A DNA stretch of 64,000 nt, taken from positions 1 to 64,000 of the forward strand of contig NZ_JBHSIS010000022.1 in assembly GCF_042653545.1 (NCBI RefSeq), read 5' to 3'. Source of the stretch: Actinophytocola glycyrrhizae (GTDB lineage: Bacteria; Actinomycetota; Actinomycetes; Mycobacteriales; Pseudonocardiaceae). The notes beneath the pieces were generated by a model. That model saw only the letters and a program-made list of their open reading frames with translations. It did not search any database and was not told where the DNA came from. The translations under genes and the position numbers were made by a program. Below are positions 1 through 8,067 of this stretch, in pieces. How positions within the stretch are numbered: the stretch's first letter is position 1; each line of letters opens with the position of its first letter.

Positions 1-67
1 GACCTCGCTCCGCTCAGCCAGGGCGCTGCCCCACGCCCTGATCACCCCCGATTTTCGAGCCAGGACC

Positions 68-186
68 CGCGAGTCTCCCGTTCGCGACCGCCGAGTTGAC
101 GGTTCCGAACGGGAGTCGGCGGTTCCGAACGGGGAACTCATGGGTCCCGAACCGGGGACTCGCGGGTTCTGAACCGGGGACTCGCG
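68..186. repeat. 22-bp-period intergenic repeat array, left copy
   Basis: Degenerate units of about 22 bp, with cores reading CGCGAGTCTCCCGTTC in one orientation and GAACCGGGGACTCGCG in the other. Roughly one and a half units run in the first orientation, and four units (one of them 20 bp) follow in the reverse complement. The array ends about 20 bp from the stop codon of the acyl-CoA ligase gene, which reads toward it. It is the same family as the larger array at 7782-8067. Function unknown; the inverted arrangement could fold into a long hairpin and act at transcript ends. Confidence 0.75.
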
Positions 187-206
187 GGGTTTGGTGGGGG
201 TGGGGG

Positions 207-2015
207 TCAGGGTTGGAGGATGGTGTCGTCTGGGGTTTCGGTGAAGAGGGAGTCGATCTCTGAGGCGTACTTCTTCGTGATGGGCTTGCGGCGCAGTTTC
301 ATGGTCGGGGTCAGCTCCTCGCCGCCTGGCTCCCACGTCGACGGGAGCAGCCGCAGGCGCTTGACCTGCTCCACCCGCGCCAGCTTCTCGTTGCCCTCCT
401 TGAGCCCGGCCAGCACCGCGGCCCGCAGCTCCGGGTGCGCCACCAGCTCGTCCGGCGACGCGCCGCCGAAGCCGTGCTGGGTCGCGAAGGCCGCCGCCGC
501 GTCCGGGTCCAGCACCGCGATCGCCGCGACGTAGGGCCGGTCGTCGCCGATCGCGACCACCTGGCCGACCAGCGAGGTCGCCGCCTTGATCGCGTTCTCG
601 ATGTTGGACGGGGACATGTTCTTCCCCGACGCGTTGATGATCAGTTCCTTCTTGCGGTCGACGATCCGGACGTACCCGTCGGCGTCGACCTCGGCGATGT
701 CGCCGGTGTGCAGCCACCCGTCGGCGTCGATGGTCTCCGCCGTCTTCTCCGGGTCGTTGCGGTAGCCGCGCATGATCGTCGGGCCCCTGGTGAGCAGCTC
801 GCCGTCCTCGGCGATCTTGATCTCCATGTCCTTGACGGCGCGGCCGACCGTGCCGAGCTTCGTGTGCCCGGGCGCGTTGGCCGTGGTGGCGCCGCCGGTC
901 TCCGACATGCCCCACACCTCGTACACCGGGATCCCGAGGCCCCAGAAGAACTCGAGGATGTCCGCCGAGATCGCCGACGCGCCCGACGCGGGGCCGGTCA
1001 CCACGTCGAGCCCCAGCTTGTCCCGCAGCTTCGCGAGCACGAGCTTGTCCGCGAGCCGGTGCTGGGCGGCGAGCACCGGCGGCAGCGCACGTCCGGCCAG
1101 CTTGTGCCTCGCCGCCTTGACGCCGGTCTCGATTGCCCACGTCGCGATCCGCCGCTTGGCACCGCTCGGTTCCGCCGCGAGCCCGGCGTCGATGGCCGCC
1201 TTCAGCTTCTGCCACACCCTCGGCACGGCGAAGAACGAGTGCGGCCGCGTGTCCTGGAGCGCCTCGGCGAGCTTGGTCAGGTCCGCGACGCACGTGACCT
1301 GGATGCCGAACAGGATCGCGAAGTACTGCGCGGTCACCCGGTCCGCGATGTGCGCGGCGGGCAGGTAGGACAGCACCCGGTCACCGGGGTTGGCGTTGAA
1401 CAGGATCCGGACCGCGTCGGCCTCGGCGATCACGTTCGCGTGCGTCAGCTCGACGCCCTTGGGCGGGCCGGTGGTGCCCGACGTGTAGATGATCGTCGAG
1501 AGGTCCTCCGGTTCGACGGCCCGCCACGCGGCGTCGAAGTCGAAGTCGGGGTCGCCCTTGGCCTCCAGGTCCGCCAGTGACAGCACACCGTCCACATCGG
1601 ACACCTCGTCCACGCTGACGATGTGCTCGACCCCGCCGCCCGCGTCCCTGACGCGGTCGAGGAACCGGCCGTCGCAGAACACGACCTTGTTGCCCGCGTT
1701 GCCGAACAGGTAGGCGATCTGCTCGGGCGTCGAGGTGTTGTAGATCGAGAACGGGGTCGCGCCGAGGTGCAGCGCGGCGGCGTCGACGAGGTGGAACTCC
1801 GGCCGGTTGGCGAGCATCAGCCCGACCGTGTCACCGCGTTCGACCCCGACGGCCGCGAGGCCCGCGGCGAGTCCGCGGACCCGCCGATCCCACTCACGCC
1901 AGGTGATCTCCGTCGCGCCGCCCGGCGTACGGATGATGACCTCGTCCGGTGTCTTGCTGACGAACTCCTGGAATGCCGCGCACAGTGTGTGCTGCAACGG
2001 GGTTGTCTCGTTCAT
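207..2015 (-). CDS. Long-chain fatty acid-CoA ligase (AMP-forming)
   Basis: Activates fatty acids to acyl-CoA through an acyl-adenylate. At 602 residues it matches the length of the FadD15-type ligases of actinobacteria. The P-loop-like AMP-binding motif YTSGTTGPPKG lies at residues 177-187, followed by WGMSETGG, the LHTGD motif and DRKKELIINASGKN near the C-terminal hinge, all typical of the ANL superfamily. The ATG at 2015 has GGAG about 8 bases upstream. No membrane segment or signal peptide is visible, so a cytosolic or peripheral enzyme is expected. Chain-length preference cannot be read from the sequence. Confidence 0.95.
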   Translation of the reverse strand: MNETTPLQHTLCAAFQEFVSKTPDEVIIRTPGGATEITWREWDRRVRGLAAGLAAVGVERGDTVGLMLANRPEFHLVDAAALHLGATPFSIYNTSTPEQIAYLFGNAGNKVVFCDGRFLDRVRDAGGGVEHIVSVDEVSDVDGVLSLADLEAKGDPDFDFDAAWRAVEPEDLSTIIYTSGTTGPPKGVELTHANVIAEADAVRILFNANPGDRVLSYLPAAHIADRVTAQYFAILFGIQVTCVADLTKLAEALQDTRPHSFFAVPRVWQKLKAAIDAGLAAEPSGAKRRIATWAIETGVKAARHKLAGRALPPVLAAQHRLADKLVLAKLRDKLGLDVVTGPASGASAISADILEFFWGLGIPVYEVWGMSETGGATTANAPGHTKLGTVGRAVKDMEIKIAEDGELLTRGPTIMRGYRNDPEKTAETIDADGWLHTGDIAEVDADGYVRIVDRKKELIINASGKNMSPSNIENAIKAATSLVGQVVAIGDDRPYVAAIAVLDPDAAAAFATQHGFGGASPDELVAHPELRAAVLAGLKEGNEKLARVEQVKRLRLLPSTWEPGGEELTPTMKLRRKPITKKYASEIDSLFTETPDDTILQP

Positions 2016-2224
2016 TTAGCCACGCTCCGATGCGCCGGGTCAGCCCCCGAGTAGGGCGTGATCGTAAGCACCAGTGACCGCCCACGTCCACGCCGAACCG
2101 GGCATTGACGACATTCGGAGGCTACTGCCACTATTGGCGACCGGTCAACAGCGCTACGTGTGCGGTCCGTGCTCGATCCGGCACCGCACGTCGTGGTCGG
2201 CCACGCACGCCGACACGACCAGCG

Positions 2225-2262
2225 GGCATCCCGTAGCTACCCGCCGGGCGCTTCGGGATGCC
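2225..2262 (-). terminator. Hairpin directly after the crotonase gene
   Basis: GGCATCCCG at 2225-2233 pairs perfectly with CGGGATGCC at 2254-2262. It starts two bases beyond the stop codon of the crotonase gene on the minus strand. There is no clear U-tract, which is common for actinobacterial terminators. The rest of the gap up to the acyl-CoA ligase start (2016-2224) shows no gene. Confidence 0.5.
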
Positions 2263-2264
2263 TA

Positions 2265-3089
2265 CTACTTCTCCAGCCAGGGCAGGTGGTCGGGCAGGTC
2301 CTCCGGCACCCTTCCGGTCCACTGTGGATCGCGGCGCTGCAGGAACGACATGATCCCCTCGACGGTGTCGGGGCTGGCCGCGCTGCCCGCGATCAGCCGG
2401 GAGTCCAGTCGTCGCACGGGGAACGGCGAGTCCAGCGGCGCCGCCCGGTAGAGCAGCTGCCGGATCACGGCCACCGACACCGGAGCCGTCGTCCTGATCA
2501 GCTCGCGGGCCAGCTCGTAGGCCTTGTCCAGCACGGAGTCCGGCTCGTGCAGCGAGTGCACCATCCCCGCCGCGAGCGCCTCCGGCGCGTCGAACACCCG
2601 GCCGCTCACCATCCAGTCCATGGCCCGGCCGAGCCCGACGAGCCGGGGCAGGAACCACGTCGAGGCGCCCTCCGGGTACAGGCCGCGCCGCGAGAACACG
2701 AACCCGAAGCGGGCGTCGGTGGCGGCCAGCCGGAAGTCCGCGGGCAGGATGATCGTCGAGCCCGCGCCGACGGCCGCGCCGCGGATGGCCGCGATGACCG
2801 GCTTGTTCATCGCGAAGATCCGCATCGAGCACCGGCCTGCCGGCTCGTCCCACTCGGCCGCGTTGTCGGCGGTCAGGTCCAGTCCGCCCGCGGACAGGTC
2901 GGCGCCGACGCAGAAGTCCCTGCCCGCGCCCGTCAGCACCGCCACCCGCACGGACCGGTCGCGGTCGGCCTCGTCGAACGCCGCCGCCAGCTCGTCGGCC
3001 ATCGTCACCGTGTAGCCGTTGCGGGCCGCCGGCCGGTTCAGCGTCACCGTCGCGATGCCGTCGGACACCACGTAACTCACCTGGTCCAA
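2265..3089 (-). CDS. Enoyl-CoA hydratase/isomerase (crotonase) family protein
   Basis: Crotonase-fold protein of 274 residues, expected to act on acyl-CoA thioesters in fatty acid oxidation or a related pathway. The N-terminal strand pattern YVVSDGIATVTLNRP and the oxyanion-hole region AAVGAGSTIILPADFRLA are clear, and RGLYPEGAS lies where the first catalytic Glu usually sits. The start is a TTG at 3089, chosen because GGGGAGG lies 6 to 7 bases upstream; the in-frame GTG at 3080 is too close to that site. Its neighbours are an acyl-CoA ligase on the same strand and a TetR regulator upstream. Confidence 0.9.
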   Translation of the reverse strand: MDQVSYVVSDGIATVTLNRPAARNGYTVTMADELAAAFDEADRDRSVRVAVLTGAGRDFCVGADLSAGGLDLTADNAAEWDEPAGRCSMRIFAMNKPVIAAIRGAAVGAGSTIILPADFRLAATDARFGFVFSRRGLYPEGASTWFLPRLVGLGRAMDWMVSGRVFDAPEALAAGMVHSLHEPDSVLDKAYELARELIRTTAPVSVAVIRQLLYRAAPLDSPFPVRRLDSRLIAGSAASPDTVEGIMSFLQRRDPQWTGRVPEDLPDHLPWLEK

Positions 3090-3159
3090 AGTTCGCCTCC
3101 CCGGATTTCCATGTGTGGGTTGCGTCCCGGCGCAGGCGCGGACCTTCGCACAAAGATCC

Positions 3160-3720
3160 TCATGGCGCCAGTGCCATCACGAGCAGATCCCGGCACGCCG
3201 CACGAAGATCGGTCCGACCCGCGCCGACGTCGGTCAGCTGGTGCAGCACGAGGCCGTCGAGGTGGGAGACCAGCGTGTGGCCACGCCGTTCCGGCTCGCT
3301 CGCCCCGGCCGCCGCGAGGGTCTTCTCCGCCATCGCCCGGAACGCCGAGCCGTACTCCGCCATCTTCGCGCGCAGCTCCGGGCGGCGGGTCGACTCGAGC
3401 GTCAGCTCGTAGCGGGCGAGCGTGCGCTCGCGGCCCTCGGTCAGCCAGGTCCGCACGACCGAGGCCAGCAGGTCGGTCAGCGTCTCCAGGTCCGCCGTGC
3501 CGCCCCGCTCCGGTACGTCGCCGACGTCGAGCGTGTCCAGTTCGGCCATCCGCGCGAGCGCCGCGAACACCAGCGCCTCCCGCGTGCGGAAGTAGTACGA
3601 GGTGGAGCCCTCCGCGAGCGCGGCGGTGCGGTCCACCGCGCGGTGGGTGAAGCCGCGCATGCCCTCGCGGGCGAGGGTCGCGATGGCCGCGTCGGCTATC
3701 ACGGTTCGCCGGTCTGTCAC
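3160..3720 (-). CDS. TetR/AcrR family transcriptional regulator
   Basis: One-domain repressor of 186 residues. The N-terminal helix-turn-helix is clear (FTHRAVDRTAALAEGSTSYYF, residues about 24-44, then RTREALVFAAL); the C-terminal ligand domain is not assignable. The GTG start at 3720 lies 8 bases from the edge of a 14-bp palindrome shared with the divergent monooxygenase gene. By position it should repress both its own gene and the monooxygenase. The ligand is unknown but may be a substrate of that monooxygenase. Confidence 0.9.
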   Translation of the reverse strand: MTDRRTVIADAAIATLAREGMRGFTHRAVDRTAALAEGSTSYYFRTREALVFAALARMAELDTLDVGDVPERGGTADLETLTDLLASVVRTWLTEGRERTLARYELTLESTRRPELRAKMAEYGSAFRAMAEKTLAAAGASEPERRGHTLVSHLDGLVLHQLTDVGAGRTDLRAACRDLLVMALAP

Positions 3721-3727
3721 GCCGCCA

Positions 3728-3761
3728 CTCTACGGATGTAGAGTCCACTACATCTGTAGAG
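3728..3761. promoter_or_regulatory. TetR operator candidate between divergent genes
   Basis: Inverted repeat CTCTACGGATGTAG (3728-3741) and CTACATCTGTAGAG (3748-3761), 14-bp arms with one mismatch and a 6-bp spacer. It fills the 49-bp gap between the TetR start at 3720 and the monooxygenase start at 3770. Size, symmetry and place are those of an autoregulatory TetR site. Confidence 0.8.
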
Positions 3762-3769
3762 GAGGCGGC

Positions 3770-4927
3770 ATGGAAGCGATCGTGGCGGGTGGGGGCATCG
3801 GCGGCCTGGCGGTGGCGGCGGGACTGAGCAGACGCGGCTGGGCCGTCACGGTGCTGGAGCAGACCGCGGAGTTCGATGTCGTCGGCTCGGCGATCTCGTT
3901 GTGGCCCAACGCCTTCCGCGCGCTGGCGGCGGTCGGCGCCACGGTGCCGGGCGAGGCGCTGGGCGCCGCCGGCGGACTGCGGGACTGGCGCGGCCGGTGG
4001 CTCGTGCGCATGGACGACGACGAGGTCGCGGCGGGCCACACGGCGAAGGCGGTGGTGGCACACCGGCACGATCTGCGGACCGCGCTGCTCGCGCAGGTGC
4101 CGGAACACTGTCAGCTGGCCGGGGTGCGCGTGCGGAACGCGCGGGTCGAGGGGGCCCGCGCGATCGTCGAGCACGACGGCGGTGAACTGTCGGCCGACCT
4201 GCTGATCGGCGCGGACGGGGTCAACAGCGCGGTCCGGCGGGCGCTGTGGCCCGCCGCCGCGCCGCCGAGCTATTCGGGGCAGACGGCGTGGCGGCTGATC
4301 ATGCCGCGCCCGGAAACCCTGATGGCCGCGGGCGCCGGGATCTGGGCCGAGACGTGGGGCCCCGGCGCGGTGTTCGGCATGTTCCCGATGGCGGATGACC
4401 GCGTGTACTGCTACGGCACGGGGTCGGTCCCGCCGGGTCAACGGAGCGCGAACGGCGAACTGGCCGAACTGCGCCGCCGCTTCGAGCACTGGTGCGAGCC
4501 GATCCCGGCCGTCCTGGCGGCGGCGACCGAGGAACAGGTGCTGCGCAACGACATCCACCACCTGCCACCGCTGCGCACGTACGTGCACGGCCCGGTCGCG
4601 CTGCTGGGCGACGCGGCCCACGCGATGACACCGAACCTCGGGCAGGGTGGTTGCCAGGCACTGGAGGACGCGGCGACGCTGTCGGTGGCGGTCGAGACAC
4701 AGCCCGACCTCGCGACGGCCCTGCGCAGGTACGACGAACTGCGGCGGCCGAGGACACAGGCGCTGGCGAGGAAGGCACTGATGGGCCGGACCGTGTCGCA
4801 CCTGACGTGGGCACCCGCACGGGCGGCCAGGAACGCGGCACTGCGGACGTTGCCGAGGTCGGTGTTCGTCAGGTCGCTGGCGCGGCCGTTCGGCTGGCAC
4901 CCGGAGGACGGGCTGGTCCACGGATAA
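3770..4927 (+). CDS. FAD-dependent monooxygenase (PHBH/salicylate hydroxylase type)
   Basis: Class A flavoprotein monooxygenase of 385 residues. The N-terminal Rossmann motif VAGGGIGGLAVAAG binds the ADP part of FAD. A central DG segment (LIGADGVNSAVR) and the GDAAHAMTPNLGQG motif near residue 285 bind the flavin ribityl and diphosphate. The start is ATG 3770, preceded by AGGAGG; an in-frame extension upstream would run through the operator. It likely hydroxylates an aromatic or polyketide-like compound using NAD(P)H. Its expression is probably controlled by the divergent TetR protein. Confidence 0.93.
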   Translation: MEAIVAGGGIGGLAVAAGLSRRGWAVTVLEQTAEFDVVGSAISLWPNAFRALAAVGATVPGEALGAAGGLRDWRGRWLVRMDDDEVAAGHTAKAVVAHRHDLRTALLAQVPEHCQLAGVRVRNARVEGARAIVEHDGGELSADLLIGADGVNSAVRRALWPAAAPPSYSGQTAWRLIMPRPETLMAAGAGIWAETWGPGAVFGMFPMADDRVYCYGTGSVPPGQRSANGELAELRRRFEHWCEPIPAVLAAATEEQVLRNDIHHLPPLRTYVHGPVALLGDAAHAMTPNLGQGGCQALEDAATLSVAVETQPDLATALRRYDELRRPRTQALARKALMGRTVSHLTWAPARAARNAALRTLPRSVFVRSLARPFGWHPEDGLVHG

Positions 4928-4966
4928 TTCCGCGCCGCGGCACCGCCGTTCGTGGATACTCCCGCC

Positions 4967-5812
4967 ATGCCCAAGCCGCACGAGCGGGCCATCGCCCACG
5001 TCGCGACGCTGGCGAGCGGTGCGCCGGTGGACCCGGCGTTGCGGGTGACGCTGCACTTCCACCCCGACCGGCTCACGGCCGGGGAGCCGATCCTGCGGCT
5101 GATGGCCCGCGACGGGGTCTACCGGTCGCAGTTCGAGACCGGGACCAGCAACGGGGGCCTGACCGCCCACCCCGGTGGCGACCGCTGGCGGTGGGAGAGC
5201 CGGATCTTCGCGGGCGCCTACGACGACGCGCCCGCGGCCACCCGGCCCAAGTACGGATCGCTGAACTTCCGCCGCCGCCTGGTCGGCGGTTCGCCCCGCT
5301 TCGGCTCCGCCCACCTGCGCCTGCGCCCGCACACCCTGGACCGGACCACGTTCTGCTACCCCGACAGCGTCTTCGAGCCCGAGCGGTTCGGCGTGGCGGC
5401 ACGGCTGTCGACCCTGGTGGCCATGGCGGAGGCGGACGACAAGGACGCGCTCGACGACTACGTCGAGGCCCAGGTGCACGGCGTCGTCGACCTCGAACGG
5501 GACGTCGAGGCCCTGGTGCTCGACCCCAGCTACCTCGGCACCCGGACCGAGATCGCGGCCAAGGCGCTGCCGTGCCCGGTCGAGTGGCACGGCGGCTTCA
5601 CGCTGACCACGACGGAACTGCGCGCCAACCCCGGCTACCGCGGGCCGGAGTTCGTCGCGCTCGGCGTGTCCATCGCCCGCGACGACCTGCTCGACCCCGG
5701 TGTCATCGGTGACGCGTCCCGCACCGGCCGGTACGACGAACAGGCCCTCAAACGGGTCTGGCATCACGTCGCCAGGTTCGGCAGCCCCGAGATGCGCGCG
5801 CCTGCCACGTAA
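4967..5812 (+). CDS. DUF3626 family protein
   Basis: Protein of about 281 residues recognised as DUF3626 by the block with SAHLRLRPHTLDRTTFCYPD and by LTLHFHPDR-like text near the N-terminus (VTLHFHPDRLTAGEPI). The family has no established function. Conserved His and Arg residues in HFHPDR and FGSAHLRLRP could form an active site, but this is inference. ATG 4967 is preferred over the in-frame GTG at 4952; neither has a strong ribosome site. No signal peptide or membrane segment is seen. Confidence 0.8.
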   Translation: MPKPHERAIAHVATLASGAPVDPALRVTLHFHPDRLTAGEPILRLMARDGVYRSQFETGTSNGGLTAHPGGDRWRWESRIFAGAYDDAPAATRPKYGSLNFRRRLVGGSPRFGSAHLRLRPHTLDRTTFCYPDSVFEPERFGVAARLSTLVAMAEADDKDALDDYVEAQVHGVVDLERDVEALVLDPSYLGTRTEIAAKALPCPVEWHGGFTLTTTELRANPGYRGPEFVALGVSIARDDLLDPGVIGDASRTGRYDEQALKRVWHHVARFGSPEMRAPAT

Positions 5813-5848
5813 CAGTGATCGCACCTGGGTTGTGGTCGGCTGTGCCGC

Positions 5849-6517
5849 GTGGACGTGTTGGGTGATCAGGCGGCCGTGGTGCTGGTGACCGGGGTGCTCG
5901 CCCTTGCGGTGGTCACGTTCGGCGAACTGTGGCGGCCCGCCCGCAACGTGATCACGATCGTGCACGAGGCGGGGCACGCACTGGTCGCCGTGCTGGCGGG
6001 GCGGCGGCTGTCCGGGATCCGGCTGCACTCGGACACGTCCGGGCTGACCCTCACCAGGGGCAAGCCGTACGGGCCGGGCATGGTGTCCACCGCGCTCGCC
6101 GGGTACGTCGCGCCGTCGGTGCTCGGGCTCGGGTTCGCGGCACTCGTCGAGGTGGAGCAGACGGCCGCCGTGCTGGTGGTCTGCGGCGTTCTGCTGCTCG
6201 GGGTGCTGGTCATGGTGCGGAACGTGTACGGGTTCTTCTCCGTGGTGCTGACCGGCGCAGTGCTGTTCGGGGTCGCGTGGTGGACCTCGCCGCCGGTGCA
6301 GGGGGCGTTCGCCTACCTGATCACGTGGTTCCTCCTTCTGGGTGGTGTTCGTCCGGTCGGGGAGCTGCAGGGCAAGCGCCGTCGCGGGCGGGCGCGGGAC
6401 TCCGACGCCGACCAGCTCGCGCGGCTCACCGGCACGCCGGGGCTGCTGTGGGTGGGCATGTTCTTCTTCATCAACCTGGGGGCGCTGGCACTCGCGGCAT
6501 TGTGGTTGCTGGGGTGA
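5849..6517 (+). CDS. M50B-type membrane metallopeptidase
   Basis: Membrane protein of 222 residues with the zinc motif HEAGH at about residues 41-45 in a hydrophobic context (TIVHEAGHALVAVLAG), as in the M50B-like site-2 protease relatives of actinobacteria. Several hydrophobic segments follow (around residues 70-130), and a charged loop KRRRGRARD precedes the last helix. The second zinc ligand motif is not obvious. It probably cleaves within or near the membrane; the substrate is unknown. It lies 14 bases upstream of proA on the same strand, so co-transcription is possible. Confidence 0.85.
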   Translation: MDVLGDQAAVVLVTGVLALAVVTFGELWRPARNVITIVHEAGHALVAVLAGRRLSGIRLHSDTSGLTLTRGKPYGPGMVSTALAGYVAPSVLGLGFAALVEVEQTAAVLVVCGVLLLGVLVMVRNVYGFFSVVLTGAVLFGVAWWTSPPVQGAFAYLITWFLLLGGVRPVGELQGKRRRGRARDSDADQLARLTGTPGLLWVGMFFFINLGALALAALWLLG

Positions 6518-6531
6518 GGCAGACTTGCCGC

Positions 6532-7776
6532 ATGACTGTCGTGTCCGAGGCCGTTTCGTCCGTTGTCGCGTCGTGTGCGTCCGCTGCCCACCGTGCCGCG
6601 CCGTCTTTGGCAGCGGCGCCCGACTCGGCCATCGACGGCGCCATCTCGGCGATGGCCACGCGGCTGCGAGCCTCGGTCGGCACGCTGATGTCGGCCAACG
6701 AGGCGGACGTGGCCGCGGCCGAGTCGGCCGGGATGAGCGCGGGCCTGCTGGACCGGCTGCGCCTGTCGCCGGAGCGGCTGGAGTCGATGGCGTCGGCGCT
6801 GGAGCTGCTCGCGGGCACGCCGCACCCGCCGCGCTCGGAGTTCGTGCGTGACCTGCCCGGCGGGCTCAGGCTGTACGAACGCCGCAGGCCGGTGGGGGTC
6901 ATCGGCGCGAACTACGAGGCACGGCCGAACGTGACGGTCGACGTCGCGTCGCAGCTGGTGAAGTCGCGCAACGCCGGTGTCCTCCGCACCGGTGGTGCGG
7001 CGCTGGGCTCGGCGACCGCGCTGCTGACGGAGGTGGTCGCGCCCGCGCTGTCGGACGTGTCGCTCGACCCGGCCGCGATCCAGCTGGTGCCGACTCCGGA
7101 CCGGGCGGGCGCGTCGGCGCTGGTGGCGCAGCCCGCGCACGTCCCGCTGGTGATCCTGCGGGGGAGTGGCGAGACCACCCGCACGCTTGGTGAGGAGGCC
7201 GCCCGCCACGGGGTGCGGACGCTGGCCCACGCCGACGGCGGCGGCGTGCTGTACGTCGACGTGGACGCGGACGTCGAGCGCGCGTTGTCGCTGGTCCGCG
7301 AGAGCGTCGACCGGCTGGGCGTGTGCAACCGGCTGAACCTGCTGCTGATCCACTCGTCGCGGTACGAGTCGCTGCTGCCGAGGGTGTCGGAGCTGCTCGC
7401 GGAGCTGGGCATCGCCGTCTCGCTGCCGCCGCACAGCCACCCGATCGGGTACGAATGGGCGCTGGACGCCGACCGCGAGGCGACGGTGACGGTGCTGCCG
7501 GTGTCGTCGGCCGCGCAGGCCGCCGAGGTCGCGAACACCGAGACGTCCGGTCTGGCCGCGTCGATCGTCACCACGTCGGAGGCGACGGCGACCGCGTTCA
7601 TGGACGCGTACACCGGCACGGGCGTCTTCTGGAACGCGACCACCCGCCTGCTGGACGGTTTCAAGCTGCTGGCGGTCCCGGAGACCGGCATCAACATCGA
7701 CAAGGTCCCCGGCCCCCGCGGCCCGGTCACCTACCCGGACCTGTGCCTACGCCAGTACGCCATCCTCCCAGCCTGA
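6532..7776 (+). CDS. proA: Gamma-glutamyl phosphate reductase
   Basis: Second enzyme of proline synthesis: reduces gamma-glutamyl phosphate to glutamate semialdehyde with NADPH. It has 414 residues, the normal length. Visible family features are the substrate region RRPVGVIGANYEARPNVTVD, the catalytic Cys in DRLGVCNRLNLLL, and the C-terminal EWALDADREATVTVLPV and TGVFWNATTRLLDGF blocks. The start is ATG 6532; a long in-frame extension upstream overlaps the M50 gene and is not coding. The stop codon lies five bases before the 22-bp repeat array. Confidence 0.97.
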   Translation: MTVVSEAVSSVVASCASAAHRAAPSLAAAPDSAIDGAISAMATRLRASVGTLMSANEADVAAAESAGMSAGLLDRLRLSPERLESMASALELLAGTPHPPRSEFVRDLPGGLRLYERRRPVGVIGANYEARPNVTVDVASQLVKSRNAGVLRTGGAALGSATALLTEVVAPALSDVSLDPAAIQLVPTPDRAGASALVAQPAHVPLVILRGSGETTRTLGEEAARHGVRTLAHADGGGVLYVDVDADVERALSLVRESVDRLGVCNRLNLLLIHSSRYESLLPRVSELLAELGIAVSLPPHSHPIGYEWALDADREATVTVLPVSSAAQAAEVANTETSGLAASIVTTSEATATAFMDAYTGTGVFWNATTRLLDGFKLLAVPETGINIDKVPGPRGPVTYPDLCLRQYAILPA

Positions 7777-7781
7777 CACCC

Positions 7782-8067
7782 CGCGAGTCCCCACTTCAGA
7801 ACCCGCGAGTCCCCCGTTCAGGACTCGCGAGTCCCGGCTTCGGAACCCGCGAGTCCCCGGTTCGGAACCCGCGAGTCCCCGGTTCAGGACCGGTGAGTTC
7901 CCTGTTCAGGACCGGTGAGTTCCCTGTTCAGGACCGAGGAGTTCGCGGTTTGCGACGGTCCCGAACGGTCAACTCGGCGGTCCCGAACGGGGGACTCGCG
8001 GGTTCTGAACGGGGGACTCGCGGGTTCTGAACGGGGGACTCGCGGGTTCTGGATGGGGGACTCGCGG
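7782..8067. repeat. 22-bp-period array with orientation switch, 13 units
   Basis: Exactly thirteen 22-bp units tile this stretch without gaps: eight units of the type CGCGAGTCCCCGGTTCGGAACC (7782-7957), then five in reverse complement of the type GTTCTGAACGGGGGACTCGCGG (7958-8067). The block starts five bases after the proA stop and ends at the base before the lacI-type stop, so it fills the convergent gap. There are no unique spacers, so it is not CRISPR. The two halves can pair as an imperfect hairpin over about 110 bp per arm, which suggests a bidirectional terminator or a REP-like element. Confidence 0.9.

Noticed and set aside
3077..6028. Very long minus-strand open frame (983 codons) opposite several genes
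   Set aside because: It is the antisense shadow of the TetR, monooxygenase and DUF3626 genes; its translation is Arg/Pro/Gly-biased and shows no family motif. High GC makes such frames common.
7782..8067. CRISPR array
   Set aside because: Repeats are contiguous 22-bp units without unique spacers and they invert half-way. No cas genes are near.
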